A DNA stretch of 64,000 bases from Paenibacillus sp. DMB5 (GCF_001517085.1 NZ_LRAC01000139.1:1-64000), one strand, 5' to 3'. Positions 1-8,533 are shown, counted from the first letter of the stretch. Translations and numbers: made by a program. Notes: generated from the sequence alone by a model not told the origin.

Positions 1-1069
1 AGCGCCGTATCTCTCAGCAGCGGACGCGCCTATGCGCTCCCGCTACTCACCCGCGGTGCAGACGCTGGCAGCGGAGCACCGCATTGACCTGAACGCCGTG
101 CCGGGCACCGGGCTCGGCGGGCGCATTAAGCGCAAGGATGTGCTGCGCACCTGGAGAACGGCGCGCAGCCGCCGTTCAGCAAGTGCCTGCACATCCGGGC
201 GCGCCGGCGCGGGGCAAGCCGGCCGGCCGGAGCTGAAGCGCAGCAGCAGTGCTGCTGCAGGCGATTCAGGCGGAGGCGCAGGAGCAGCTGGAGCCGGTGC
301 GCAATTCGGGGCTTCACCTGAGTGAATCCCCGCGCATTCCGACCATCGAGGTGGAGGGCGGCCTTGGCAGCAGCTCGGAGTACCTGATCGACGTAACACC
401 GATCCGCAATACGATTGCGACAAGAATGCGCCAGAGCGTCTCGGAAATTCCGCATGCCTGGACAATGATTGAAGTAGACGTAACCAATCTGGTTATTTTG
501 CGCAACAAGGTCAAGGATGAGTTCAAGCGCAAGGAAGGCATCAATCTGACTTATCTGCCTTCATGATGAAGGCAGTGGTCAGTGCGATTAAAGACTATCC
601 AATCATGAACTCCGTCTGGGCCGTGGACAAAATCATCGTCAAACGCGACATCAACATCGCGCTGGCCGTCGGTACCGAAGATTCCGTTATGACGCCGGTT
701 ATCAAAAAGGCGGACCAGAAGAACATCGCCGGACTCGCCCGCGAGATCGACGAGCTGGCCCAGAAGACCCGTGAAGGCAAGCTGCGGCTGGATGATATGC
801 AGGGCGGCACCTTTACCGTCAACAATACCGGCTCCTTCGGCTCCATCCTGTCCTATCCGATTATTAACTACCCGCAGGCGGCGATCCTGACGTTTGAATC
901 GATTGTCAAAAAGCCGGTCGTCATCAACGACATGATTGCGGTCCGCTCGATGGCCAACATCTGCCTGTCGCTGGATCACCGGATTCTGGACGGGGTCATC
1001 TGCGGCCGGTTCCTGCAGCGCGTAAAAGATAATCTGGAAAGCTATACGCCGGATACGAAGATATATTAA
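1..1069 (+). CDS. bkdB: Branched-chain 2-oxoacid dehydrogenase E2 (dihydrolipoyl acyltransferase), 5' end off-window, frameshifted in this sequence
   Basis: This is the acyltransferase core subunit of a 2-oxoacid dehydrogenase complex. It moves the acyl group from E1 to CoA through lipoyl-lysine. The visible part starts in the E3-binding domain (SPAVQTLAAEHRIDL, then GTGLGGRIKRKDVL). A linker follows, then the CoA-acyltransferase domain with the catalytic HRILDG motif near 975-995. The reading frame changes at least twice, in the GC-rich linker (about 147-300) and at 559-562. There LPS-stop would read LPFMMKAV if one T were restored. Conserved protein continues on both sides, so I treat it as one gene. 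The branched-chain (bkd) rather than pyruvate complex is inferred from the downstream host synteny. Confidence 0.8.
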
Positions 1070-1097
1070 TCAGCGTCGCATTTGCCGTGACACAGCA

Positions 1098-1131
1098 AAC
1101 AGCGCCCGGCAAATGCCGGACGCTGTTATTA
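1098..1131. terminator. Hairpin between convergent bkdB and prli42
   Basis: AACAGCG pairs with CGCTGTT and, after a one-base mismatch, CCGGC pairs with GCCGG around an AAAT loop. It lies 30 bases after the bkdB stop and 20 bases from the end of the convergent prli42. The T tract is weak on the plus strand. Confidence 0.6.
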
Positions 1132-1149
1132 AGCTTGTAAGGCCTGTCC

Positions 1150-1251
1150 TTAACCGGCCAGGAAAGGCTCAACTACCATGAGCAGGGTTGAGGCGACCAT
1201 CGCGATCAGCATGATATAAATGACAATGCGGAACCATTTTTGACGATTCAT
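1150..1251 (-). CDS. prli42: Prli42-type small membrane protein (33 aa)
   Basis: This is a 33-residue single-pass membrane miniprotein. It has a basic start (MNRQKWFR), a hydrophobic helix (IVIYIMLIAMVASTLLMVV) and a short tail ending PFLAG. Size, charge pattern and the position between an E2 gene and an M20 peptidase match the Prli42 family. In Listeria that protein anchors the stressosome at the membrane. An AAAGGAG ribosome binding site lies 7 bases upstream of the ATG. Whether it contacts a stressosome here cannot be seen. Confidence 0.85.
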   Translation of the reverse strand: MNRQKWFRIVIYIMLIAMVASTLLMVVEPFLAG

Positions 1252-1391
1252 GTGTGACTCCTTTAGGATTAGTGTAAGAGTAAATTATAGGCATTGCAGA
1301 AGGTGAACTTAAGAATGCTGCCTGTGATTCATTTCTAAGTTCAGGCTATATACCACTATTGTAACGTATCTGTGAAAGAGAGGGAAGTCCA

Positions 1392-2517
1392 GTGATAGTA
1401 CGAGACCGATTGATTCAGGAATTCATGGAGCTTGTCCAGGTGGACAGCGAAACCGGGAATGAGCGGCAGATTGCCGATGTGTTAAAAGAAAAATTCAGCG
1501 CCCTTGGCCTGACCGCTATCGAGGATAATTCCATGGAACGCACCGGACACGGCGCAGGCAATCTGTTCGTGACCTGGGCGGCAGACAGCGGTGCTGCTGC
1601 ACCCAAGCTGCTGTTCACCTGCCATATGGATACTGTTGTTCCCGGCAAAAACATTAAGCCTTCGCTCGGCGAAGACGGCTGGATCACCAGCGACGGCACA
1701 ACGATTCTCGGCTCGGATGACAAAGCGGGCCTTGCAGCGCTGTTCGAAGCGATCCGTGTGATTAAGGAGCAGAACATTCCGCACGGCCAGATCCAGTTCG
1801 TTATCACCGCAGGCGAAGAATCCGGGCTGCTTGGCGCACGGGCTATGGACGCAAGCTATCTGGATGCGGATATGGGCTTCGCTCTGGATTCCAACGGTGA
1901 GGTTGGCTCCATTGCAGTAGCTGCACCGACTCAGGCCAGAATTACGATGCAGATTATCGGTAAATCCGCCCATGCCGGAGTCAACCCTGAAGACGGAATC
2001 AGTGCGATTCAAGTTGCGAGCAAGGCGATTTCGGCGATGAAGCTCGGCCGGATCGATAGTGAAACGACAGCGAATATCGGCAAATTGCGGCGGCGGCCCG
2101 ACCAATGTTGTCTGTGACCATGTGCAGCTGGATGCGGAAGCACGCAGTATTGTGCAGGAGAAGGTGGAGCTGCAGATTGCCTCGATGCGCGAAGCACTCG
2201 AGACGACCGTCCGTGAATACGGCGCGGAATGCGAGTTCCGCAGTGAGATTATTTATCCGGCATTCAGCTTTAATGAAAATGATACCGTAGTCCAGCTGGC
2301 GGATCGTGCCATCACTTCCCTGGGACTGACAACCCGTCTGTTCCCGTCCGGCGGCGGCAGTGACGCCAATGTATTTAACGGTCTAAAGGTGCCAACTGTG
2401 AATCTTGCCATCGGCTATGAGCATATTCATACCACCAAGGAACGGATCAAAGCCGATGATATTGTAAAAGCGGCGGAGCTTGTGGTAGCTATTGTCAAGG
2501 AAAGTGTAAAGGCATAA
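1392..2517 (+). CDS. M20 family metallopeptidase (tripeptidase T-like), frameshifted near 2085
   Basis: This is a cytosolic zinc exopeptidase of the M20 family, about 375 aa if the frame is repaired. Metal ligands are recognisable: the HMDT motif (1622-1633), the SDDKAGLAA motif (1714-1740), the TAGEESGLLGA motif and a late histidine in GYEHIHTTKE. The dimerisation domain starts around KSAHAGVNPEDG. The frame breaks at 2082-2095, where GKLRRRP should read GKFAGGGPTN. Restoring one T and one G in short runs repairs it. The start is GTG after GAGAGGGAAG. It resembles the YqjE/PepT group; the substrate is not known. Confidence 0.82.
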
Positions 2518-2552
2518 GCCTGTCCGCTGCCGTCGGCTGCGCAGAATGAAAG

Positions 2553-2594
2553 AAGGAGCTGTTTCCGGTAAAGCCGGGATCAGCTCCTTATTGT
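2553..2594. terminator. Bidirectional terminator between peptidase and mciZ
   Basis: AAGGAGCTG (2553-2561) pairs perfectly with CAGCTCCTT (2581-2589), followed by ATTGTT. It separates the peptidase gene from the convergent small gene at 2621-2794. Confidence 0.8.
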
Positions 2595-2620
2595 TACCGG
2601 TGGGCGAAGGAGGGCGGCAA

Positions 2621-2794
2621 TCAGCCGGCTTTGGGCGGATTAACCCGTGTCTCTGCCTGCAGCAGAAGGACGTAGGACAAAGGCATATCGCGCCCGTACC
2701 GTTCGATCCATCCTGCAATAACGGCTTTAATCTGCTCAGGCTTGCCTGCGACTGTAACGGCTGATCTGCTGGTACGGATAAGGATGTCATTCAT
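2621..2794 (-). CDS. mciZ: MciZ-like FtsZ-inhibitor peptide (57 aa)
   Basis: This 57-residue ORF is divergent from nudF. Its central part, SAVTVAGKPEQIKAVIAGWI followed by ERYGR, resembles the core of Bacillus subtilis MciZ (GVVLVGKAWEIRAKLKEYGR). MciZ is a mother-cell peptide that caps FtsZ filaments during sporulation. B. subtilis mciZ also lies next to nudF. An AAAGAAGGA ribosome binding site precedes the ATG, and a bidirectional terminator follows. Identification is from remembered alignment plus synteny. The C-terminal extension of about 15 residues is longer than the B. subtilis peptide. Confidence 0.6.
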   Translation of the reverse strand: MNDILIRTSRSAVTVAGKPEQIKAVIAGWIERYGRDMPLSYVLLLQAETRVNPPKAG

Positions 2795-2825
2795 GCTTGC
2801 ATTCCTTCTTTCCCCTTAAGTTTGC

Positions 2826-2831
2826 TATAAT
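2826..2831 (+). promoter_or_regulatory. SigA extended -10 for nudF
   Basis: TATAAT preceded by TGC (extended -10, TGCTATAATAC) lies 46 bases before the chosen nudF start. No good -35 is visible, which is usual for extended -10 promoters. Confidence 0.6.
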
Positions 2832-2871
2832 ACACCCTATGCAGAATCCAGCCAAAGGAGACCATGAATCT

Positions 2872-3444
2872 ATGAAAAAAAATGAATTGCACAGCAACCC
2901 TGCACTAGACGAAGAGACTTTGTCCACGCAGCCGATTTTTGAAGGTAAAATCATCACCCTGCAGGTGGATACGGTAAAGCTGCCCGACGGCAACAGTGCT
3001 ACACGTGAGGTTGTGAAGCATCCCGGAGCCGTGGCCGTGCTAGCGCTGAATAACAATAAAATGCTGGTGGTGGAGCAGTACCGCCAGCCGATGCACCGCA
3101 CAGAGGTGGAGATTCCGGCCGGCAAGCTGGATAAGGGCGAGGACCCGCTGGAAGCGGCAGGCCGTGAGCTGCAGGAGGAGACAGGCTTTCACAGCGGAGA
3201 GCTGAAGCTGCTGAAGTCTTTTTATACCTCACCTGGCTTTGCGGATGAAATTATTCATCTGTATGTGACCGAGAACGCCCAGCCGGGTGAAATGGCACTG
3301 GATGAGGATGAGTTTCTGGAGGTATCTGAGCTGACGCTGGAGGAAGCGTACCAGTACATTGCGGACGGACGGATTGCCGATGCCAAAACGATGATGGCCG
3401 TCTATGCCTGGCACCTCTACACCTTAACCGGCCAATGGCACTAG
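2872..3444 (+). CDS. nudF: ADP-ribose pyrophosphatase (Nudix)
   Basis: This cytosolic Nudix hydrolase splits ADP-ribose to AMP and ribose-5-phosphate. The full Nudix box is present at residues 84-106: GKLDKGEDPLEAAGREL, then QEETGF. The RQP motif upstream is typical of ADP-ribose pyrophosphatases. Length is 190 aa with the ATG at 2872, chosen because AAAGGAG lies 8 bases before it. The longer in-frame reading from 2797 has no ribosome binding site and overlaps the promoter. The last 10 bases overlap the next gene, so the two are translationally coupled. Confidence 0.93.
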   Translation: MKKNELHSNPALDEETLSTQPIFEGKIITLQVDTVKLPDGNSATREVVKHPGAVAVLALNNNKMLVVEQYRQPMHRTEVEIPAGKLDKGEDPLEAAGRELQEETGFHSGELKLLKSFYTSPGFADEIIHLYVTENAQPGEMALDEDEFLEVSELTLEEAYQYIADGRIADAKTMMAVYAWHLYTLTGQWH

Positions 3445-4634
3445 AATCCAAGCTGCACAGCTTTTACTGTGACCTGCATGTCCATATCGGCAGGACCTCT
3501 GCTGGAGCAGCTGTCAAAATCAGCGGCAGCCGCGACCTCACCTTCGCCAATATCGCCAAAGAAGCGGCTGAACGCAAAGGAATCGAGCTGATCGGCATCA
3601 TTGACAGCCATTCGCCAGGTGTCATGCAGGATATCCGCGAGCTCCTGATGTCGGGCGAGATGACTGAAGCTGCAGGCGGCGGGGTTGCCTACCGGGGAAC
3701 GACGATTCTGCTCGGCACTGAGATCGAGATCCGGGAACCGGGCCGCAAGGAGTGCCATGTGCTGGCCTTTATGCCGGACCTTGCGGCAATGGAGGATTTC
3801 AGCGCCTGGATGAGCCGTCATATGCGCAACGTCAACCTCAGCTCGCAGCGGCTGTATGCTCCTTCACGCGTGCTGCAGGAGGAAATTTACGGGCGGGGCG
3901 GCCTGCTGATTCCGGCTCATATTTTTACACCGCATAAAGGGCTGTACGGTTGTTCAGCAGAGCGGATGGCTGAGCTGTTTGATCTGGACCAGATTGCCGC
4001 AGTTGAGCTTGGCCTCAGCGCCGATTCGGAAATGGCCGGGTATATCTCCGAGCTTGACCGTTATTCCTTCCTGACCAATTCCGATGCACATTCCCTCGGC
4101 AAAATCGGGCGCGAATACAATGTGCTCGAACTGGCCGATCCTTCGTTCAACGAATTCCGGCTGGCGCTTGCACGGCAGGAAGGGCGGAGGGTGAGCGCCA
4201 ATTTTGGCCTTAACCCGCGGCTTGGCAAATACCACCGCAGCTATTGCTCCGGCTGCGGCAGTATTATTGATGAAGCGGCAGCTACCTCGGAGCGCTGTCC
4301 TTACTGCGGAAGCACCAAGCTTGTACAGGGCGTATTCGACCGCATCCTGCACATCGCCGACCGGGAGCAGCCGCTTGTTCCCGCACATCGTCCGCCTTAT
4401 CATTACCAGGTTCCGCTGGAATTCATCCCGGGGCTGGGCAAGGCCAAGATGAACGCGCTGCTGGCCGCTTTCGGCACGGAGATGAATATCCTGCACCGTG
4501 CCGGCGAAGCTGAGCTGGCCGCAGTAGCCGGCCCCGAGCTGGCAGCGCAGATCATTCTGGCCCGCAGCGGCAGGCTGGCACTGACTTCAGGCGGAGGCGG
4601 AACCTACGGTAAGGTGGACAGATCGCAAAGCTAA
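3435..4634 (+). CDS. Endonuclease Q-family PHP-domain nuclease
   Basis: This 399-aa protein has an N-terminal PHP metal site (DLHVHIG at residues 13-19, DSHSPG, a late SDAHS). A zinc ribbon follows (CSGC and CPYC, residues 272-296). The C-terminus has a helix-hairpin-helix-like element (IPGLGKAKMNALL). This architecture is that of endonuclease Q and its bacterial relatives (TIGR00375, YqxK in B. subtilis), which nick DNA at deaminated bases. It overlaps nudF by 10 bases and precedes spoIIM, as in other Bacillales. Activity on deaminated DNA is inferred from the family. Confidence 0.85.
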   Translation: MALESKLHSFYCDLHVHIGRTSAGAAVKISGSRDLTFANIAKEAAERKGIELIGIIDSHSPGVMQDIRELLMSGEMTEAAGGGVAYRGTTILLGTEIEIREPGRKECHVLAFMPDLAAMEDFSAWMSRHMRNVNLSSQRLYAPSRVLQEEIYGRGGLLIPAHIFTPHKGLYGCSAERMAELFDLDQIAAVELGLSADSEMAGYISELDRYSFLTNSDAHSLGKIGREYNVLELADPSFNEFRLALARQEGRRVSANFGLNPRLGKYHRSYCSGCGSIIDEAAATSERCPYCGSTKLVQGVFDRILHIADREQPLVPAHRPPYHYQVPLEFIPGLGKAKMNALLAAFGTEMNILHRAGEAELAAVAGPELAAQIILARSGRLALTSGGGGTYGKVDRSQS

Positions 4635-4637
4635 TCC

Positions 4638-4655
4638 TTCTTGTCCGCAGGACAA
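4638..4655 (+). terminator. Possible weak hairpin after the nuclease gene
   Basis: CTTGTCC and GGACAAG form a perfect 7-bp stem with a CGCA-type loop directly after the nuclease stop. No T tract follows, so termination is uncertain. Confidence 0.35.
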
Positions 4656-4685
4656 GTCATAGAGCGGGACGTTTCCTCATATGGT
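4656..4685 (+). promoter_or_regulatory. Candidate sigma-E promoter of spoIIM
   Basis: GTCATAGA (4656-4663) and CATATGGT (4678-4685) are 14 bases apart. They resemble the -35 and -10 of mother-cell sigma-E promoters. spoIIM of B. subtilis is known to be sigma-E dependent. The transcription start is not known here. Confidence 0.5.
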
Positions 4686-4716
4686 GTAACATGTGACCTG
4701 AAAGGAGAACGTCCCA

Positions 4717-5340
4717 ATGCGCAGTTTGCGGCTGATGATCAAGGAACAGACGCCTCTTTATATTTTTGTTGCGGTATTATTTCTGGTCGGGGTTGTGTTC
4801 GGGGCGCTGATTGTCAGCAGTCTGACGCTCGATCAGCAGCAGGAGCTGGGGGATTATCTAGGTAATTTCTTTGTGACCGTGGATCAGCAGGGGTTGCCGG
4901 CTGCCCCGGATTCCTACTGGAGCATAGCCGCCCTGAACCTGAAATGGGTGGGGCTGATCTGGATTCTGGGCTTATCGGTGATCGGGCTGCCGGGGATTCT
5001 CATCCTTGATTTTCTCAAAGGCGTGCTGATCGGCTTTACCGTCGGCTGCATGGTCAGCGAATACTCCTGGCACGGGCTGCTGTTCGCCCTGGTCTCCGTT
5101 GCGCCCCATAACCTGGTGCTGATCCCGGTGCTGCTGGTCAGCAGTGCTGCTGCCATTGCCTTCTCCCTGCTGATGATCCGCAGCCGCGTGCTTGGCGGCA
5201 GGCGTACACCGGTAACCCGGCCTTTTGCCATGTATACACTGCTTTCTCTGGGCATGGCTGTACTGGTTCTGGGTGTTTCCGGATTCGAAGCCTGGGTGAC
5301 GCCGGCCATGATGCGCTGGATAACTCCCATGCTCGTCTAA
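4717..5340 (+). CDS. spoIIM: Stage II sporulation protein M, 3' end supplied by the prophage
   Basis: This 207-aa integral membrane protein belongs to the SpoIIDMP engulfment complex, which remodels septal peptidoglycan in the mother cell. Five or so hydrophobic segments are visible (starting LYIFVAVLFLVGVVFGAL, IWILGLSVIGLPGILIL, LVSVAPHNLVLIPVLLV, and MYTLLSLGMAVLVLGV). AAAGGAG precedes the ATG. The prophage is integrated in its last codons. The bases after 5319 are phage-derived and encode ITPMLV-stop. The displaced chromosomal copy at 60031-60051 encodes VTPMLV-stop. The protein is therefore kept full length with at most one conservative change. Confidence 0.93.
   Translation: MRSLRLMIKEQTPLYIFVAVLFLVGVVFGALIVSSLTLDQQQELGDYLGNFFVTVDQQGLPAAPDSYWSIAALNLKWVGLIWILGLSVIGLPGILILDFLKGVLIGFTVGCMVSEYSWHGLLFALVSVAPHNLVLIPVLLVSSAAAIAFSLLMIRSRVLGGRRTPVTRPFAMYTLLSLGMAVLVLGVSGFEAWVTPAMMRWITPMLV
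5307..5319 (+). repeat. attL core (spoIIM 3' end)
   Basis: CATGATGCGCTGG is identical to 60018-60030. Left of it is the host spoIIM body. Right of it is phage DNA completing spoIIM with ATA ACT CCC ATG CTC GTC TAA. Confidence 0.9.
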
Positions 5341-5425
5341 AAGTGCCCGGAAACACTGGTGTTATTGGATATTTCGAAGCGGTACGAGAGGACAAAATAA
5401 CGGAAAAATAACATTCTCTGCAAAA

Positions 5426-6631
5426 TCACTCCTCACTGTTGAGTATCTCTTCGAAATGGATGCTTATATTTTCGTCAGCGTTTCTTTTCATCCGCATGGT
5501 GACATGAGTGTAAATCTTAATGGTTGTAGCTTCATCATCATGGCCTACCCGTTTCATAATTGTTCGCAAATCTACGCCGGCTTCTGTAAGCATACTAATG
5601 TGAGTATGCCGAAAGATGTGCGGCGTAGCTTTTTTTGAAATCGATGTGCGTTTGATGAGCCTATCCATTCGGTTCAAAAGGACTTTCTGATCAATGGAAC
5701 GGCCATTAGGTCTAGTGAAAATAAAGTTAGTCTCCACAAAGTCGGAGTTCATTTTTTTATACCGTTTATGGCGCTCTGCCTGCCTGATCTTTAGGTCTTT
5801 TAACATCTCTACAATGACATCATCAAGGCTGATCGTTCTTATCGAACCCTCAGTCTTAGGCGGGGTGATTTCAACTCTACCTCCAGCTCTGTCCGGAGTA
5901 TAAAGTGTTTTTGTGATGCGCAATGTTTTTTCACTGGCATTAAAGTCTGGCCACATTAAGGCACATAGCTCTCCTGGACGCAACCCTGAATAAATTAGAA
6001 GCTTGAAAGCTTCTTCATCGCCTTCCAGACCACGTTCGCGAACCTGTGACATGAAATCATTTAGCTCATTGCGTTCCAGATATTTCTCCTCCAGATTTCT
6101 TCGTTCAATCTCTTCCACGGTCAAAACCTTCTTCGGCAGTTTAACCTCCCTGGTCGGATCATCCGCACGTAACTTATTCTTAATACTCCATTTAAATAAC
6201 ATTCCAGATACGATATGAATATTTCGGATATATGCTTCTGAATATCCATCATCGAACATTTTGTATAGGATTTTTTGATATTGAGTAAAGGTTACCGTTT
6301 CGATTGATTGCTGGTCGATGTATTTATAAAGGACAAGAAGGGCCTTAGAACGAGCTCTGATGGAACTGTTCTTTACTCCGCTTTTGCTATAATCTGAAAG
6401 CCATTCTTCACCTGCAGAACGAAATGATGTCCGTTTAGCTTTCTTCTTATCAATTCCAGATAAAAGATCATCAACAGCTTTTTGCGCAAGAGCTTGGGCT
6501 TCATTCTTTGTGTCAGCTCTTCTGGAAATCTGGCGGCGATCTCCGGTTACAGGATGAGGAGGACCCTCCATGACACATAGCCATTTATACCCTTGCTTAT
6601 TCTTAGCTGGAATTTTTTTTAGGTACGCCAT
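5426..6631 (-). CDS. int: Prophage tyrosine integrase
   Basis: This 401-aa site-specific recombinase acts on the spoIIM att site. It has an N-terminal arm-binding part (GYKWLCVMEGPP), a core-binding SAM-like domain (about 70-165) and a catalytic domain. All active residues are visible: R218 (SGLRPGE), K259 region (PPKTEGS), H338 and R341 (HIFRH), H364 (VGHDDE), and nucleophile Y374 (KIYTHV). It points towards attL and ends 86 bases from it, as expected for Firmicute prophages. An AAGGAGAG-type site precedes the ATG. Confidence 0.95.
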   Translation of the reverse strand: MAYLKKIPAKNKQGYKWLCVMEGPPHPVTGDRRQISRRADTKNEAQALAQKAVDDLLSGIDKKKAKRTSFRSAGEEWLSDYSKSGVKNSSIRARSKALLVLYKYIDQQSIETVTFTQYQKILYKMFDDGYSEAYIRNIHIVSGMLFKWSIKNKLRADDPTREVKLPKKVLTVEEIERRNLEEKYLERNELNDFMSQVRERGLEGDEEAFKLLIYSGLRPGELCALMWPDFNASEKTLRITKTLYTPDRAGGRVEITPPKTEGSIRTISLDDVIVEMLKDLKIRQAERHKRYKKMNSDFVETNFIFTRPNGRSIDQKVLLNRMDRLIKRTSISKKATPHIFRHTHISMLTEAGVDLRTIMKRVGHDDEATTIKIYTHVTMRMKRNADENISIHFEEILNSEE

Positions 6632-6648
6632 TGGGGATCTCTCCTTAC

Positions 6649-7194
6649 TTATTTGTAATTGCTGATCTTCGAGTGTTCATCTAAGAAAGTTTGAATGGAC
6701 TTGTTTAATTTCACCGCATCTACTTCAAGACCAGTCTGAGCGCTGAGCATAAAAAGCTCCACATCTGATTTGAGAAGGAATAAGTCATTGTCTTCTTTCA
6801 GCCGGTTTAAGTAAACTGTCACACCTGAATATTCAGGAACAGGAACTTCTGTCAACTCATTCAGAATCGTATCAATTTTGATGGCAGTCTCATTCAGGGC
6901 AGTTGAATCGACATTTTGCTTCAATTCCTGATTTGCAGCAGATAGATCGCTTAGGTGTTGTCGGATAGTAGCCAGTGCTATGATTTCACTTTCTGTAAGT
7001 GTGAGTTTCTGGCGGACGTCTGGATCTTCCTTGATCTCTAATGATTTCTCATATACGGCCTTTGCACTCTGTAGATCGCCATCCTTGTAATGCTGCTCAG
7101 CCTGTGTGCTCAATTCAGCAGCTTGATCTGCAGCGGACGTCCCACAGCCGGCAAGGAGCAATGCTATCGATGATGCGATAATAAGTTTTTTCAT
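6649..7194 (-). CDS. Prophage lipoprotein, TPR-like
   Basis: This 181-aa protein has a lipoprotein signal peptide (MKKLIIASSIALLLAGC, lipobox Cys17). A short TPR-like segment follows (AEQHYKDGDLQSAKAVYEKS), then helical sequence. It should be anchored on the outer face of the membrane. It is transcribed from the lysogeny side between integrase and repressor, so it is probably made by the lysogen. Surface lipoproteins in this position sometimes block DNA entry of related phages. That role is inference only. Confidence 0.8.
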   Translation of the reverse strand: MKKLIIASSIALLLAGCGTSAADQAAELSTQAEQHYKDGDLQSAKAVYEKSLEIKEDPDVRQKLTLTESEIIALATIRQHLSDLSAANQELKQNVDSTALNETAIKIDTILNELTEVPVPEYSGVTVYLNRLKEDNDLFLLKSDVELFMLSAQTGLEVDAVKLNKSIQTFLDEHSKISNYK

Positions 7195-7207
7195 AGTACA
7201 CCTCTTA

Positions 7208-7657
7208 TTATGAATTTTTTAAATACTCTTCCAATCGTCTCTCTAATCGCGCTACTCGTTCAACGTATCCTCCCTGGGTGTAGTCCTGGATTTCATATTC
7301 AATTGCTGCATAGCAAATATCAATTGCCTCATATAAGAGACCTCTGGTTTCGTAAAAGCGCCAGAGTGTTTTAAACGAAAGAGGATCTATCGGAAGCCTT
7401 TCATTGCGATAGCGGGCTCGCCAGGCGTCAATGAAACGGAAATAAAACTCTATGTCCAGTCGGCAGACCATCACGAGCTTTTCCGCAGCATCGCTCTGAT
7501 AATATAAGTAATTGTTATAAAAGATGATTAAGCTTTCATACATGAAGTGGAGCTCGCAAGGATCGTGAAGGACTTCTTCTGTTTTCTGTATCAGGTATTC
7601 CTCACCATAATCGTAATTCTCGCTGGAAAACCAAACATGATCAATTAAAGACACCAC
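7208..7657 (-). CDS. Hypothetical helical protein (149 aa)
   Basis: This acidic protein is rich in aromatic residues and helices (YESLIIFYNNYLYYQSDAAE, FYFRFIDAWRARY). I do not recognise its family. It lies 13 bases upstream of the lipoprotein on the same strand and probably shares its transcript. A KDTTFTTV-type signal is absent, so it is likely cytoplasmic. It may work with the lipoprotein or the integrase. Confidence 0.7.
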   Translation of the reverse strand: MVSLIDHVWFSSENYDYGEEYLIQKTEEVLHDPCELHFMYESLIIFYNNYLYYQSDAAEKLVMVCRLDIEFYFRFIDAWRARYRNERLPIDPLSFKTLWRFYETRGLLYEAIDICYAAIEYEIQDYTQGGYVERVARLERRLEEYLKNS

Positions 7658-7746
7658 CTTTACGACTGTAATATTTTATGCAATGTCTCATGTCAAACTT
7701 TGTCGTAAAATTATCTCAACAACAGAGATCTGACAGGGGAGACTTT

Positions 7747-8079
7747 ATGATTAGGAGAATGAAGAAACTGCAGCTTAAGAAGAGTCAGAAGTTTGAATGG
7801 AAGGACGTAGACCTCAAGGACGTCAACTATATTGATAAATGGCAACGATCAGGGCATTCAATGGCCGTTCTCGCTTATCACACCACGAATGGCTCCTACC
7901 ATGATCTGGACATATTGGCCGAGGCAGCTGCGGCTCTGAAGGATGAGGGATTTATCATGGTCGGCCGGACTGCTCTTGTCCAGGAAGAGAAAATCGAGAA
8001 GATCCAATCTATTGAGAACAATGGTTCGGTGATTACATTCAAAGATGGGACACAACTACATGTTTTAAAGCAAATGTGA
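7747..8079 (+). CDS. Single-domain LytTR-like DNA-binding protein
   Basis: This 110-aa protein has the beta-rich pattern of a LytTR domain: DVNYIDKW, then an AYHTTNGSYH strand pair, then LAEAAAALKDEGFIMVGRTA, then a final turn (NGSVITFKDGTQLHVLK). There is no response-regulator receiver domain. GGGGAGAC precedes the ATG at 7747. An in-frame start at 7678 lacks a ribosome binding site. It is the only rightward gene among leftward lysogeny genes. The assignment is by pattern and its targets are unknown. Confidence 0.65.
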   Translation: MIRRMKKLQLKKSQKFEWKDVDLKDVNYIDKWQRSGHSMAVLAYHTTNGSYHDLDILAEAAAALKDEGFIMVGRTALVQEEKIEKIQSIENNGSVITFKDGTQLHVLKQM

Positions 8080-8091
8080 ACGTAAAAGTCA

Positions 8092-8120
8092 ACCCCTTCA
8101 ATGGTGTTTAGGGGGTGCTT
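8092..8120 (+). terminator. Terminator after the LytTR-like gene
   Basis: ACCCC pairs with GGGGT around a 15-18 base loop, followed by a T-rich stretch (GCTTTCGTTCGTCC, then TTTTT). Confidence 0.55.
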
Positions 8121-8266
8121 TCGTTCGTCCTTTTTCGACAGCGCTTTCTAATTTAATGTGATAAAGTATGTAATACAGCAAGGACATACATATTTGCGAG
8201 GTGAATCTAATGTGAATAGTACTGATTAATCGGTACTTGTTCCATAAGAGCGGCTTAGCCACTCAG

Positions 8267-8518
8267 CTATCGCCATTCCCAAACAAAAAGATCGTCTATC
8301 AAACAATCAAGGTAGTAAGCAATCAATGCTGCACGCTGAATACCCATGCTCTGGTAACCAGAACGGAGATGAATGTAATCCGACATTTGTTGCTTACTAA
8401 GACTCACCTTATCTGCTAGCCATTGTTGATTGATCTTAATTTCGCTGCTCTTCGGTTCCATTTCACGGCGCCGTGCGATCAGCTCGGGAATGCGACAGCG
8501 CACAGGAACAAGTTCCAT
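8267..8518 (-). CDS. HTH (XRE-like) regulator under an SOS box
   Basis: This 83-aa protein has a Cro/CI-type helix-turn-helix (INQQWLADKVSLSKQQMSDYIHLR) and a C-terminal helix (AALIAYYLDCLIDDLFVW). GAGGTGG lies before the ATG. Upstream on the minus strand is an extended -10 (TGGTATAAT, plus-strand 8534-8542). Its -35 region overlaps the perfect LexA box at 8560-8573. It is therefore likely induced by DNA damage and is a candidate antirepressor or induction trigger. That role is inference. Confidence 0.75.
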   Translation of the reverse strand: MELVPVRCRIPELIARRREMEPKSSEIKINQQWLADKVSLSKQQMSDYIHLRSGYQSMGIQRAALIAYYLDCLIDDLFVWEWR

Positions 8519-8533
8519 CGCACTGCCACCTCT

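Noticed and set aside
32-566. Two separate small genes in the E2 region
   Set aside because: They are pieces of one acyltransferase gene in different frames. E3-binding and catalytic domains continue across the breaks and no ribosome binding site serves the second piece.
2059-2517. A separate 152-aa peptidase-like gene
   Set aside because: It is the continuation of the M20 peptidase after a suspected two-base loss at 2082-2095.
8500-8511. GGAACAAGTTCC as a second SOS box
   Set aside because: The spacer between GAAC and GTTC is 2, not 4 bases, and it lies inside the HTH gene.
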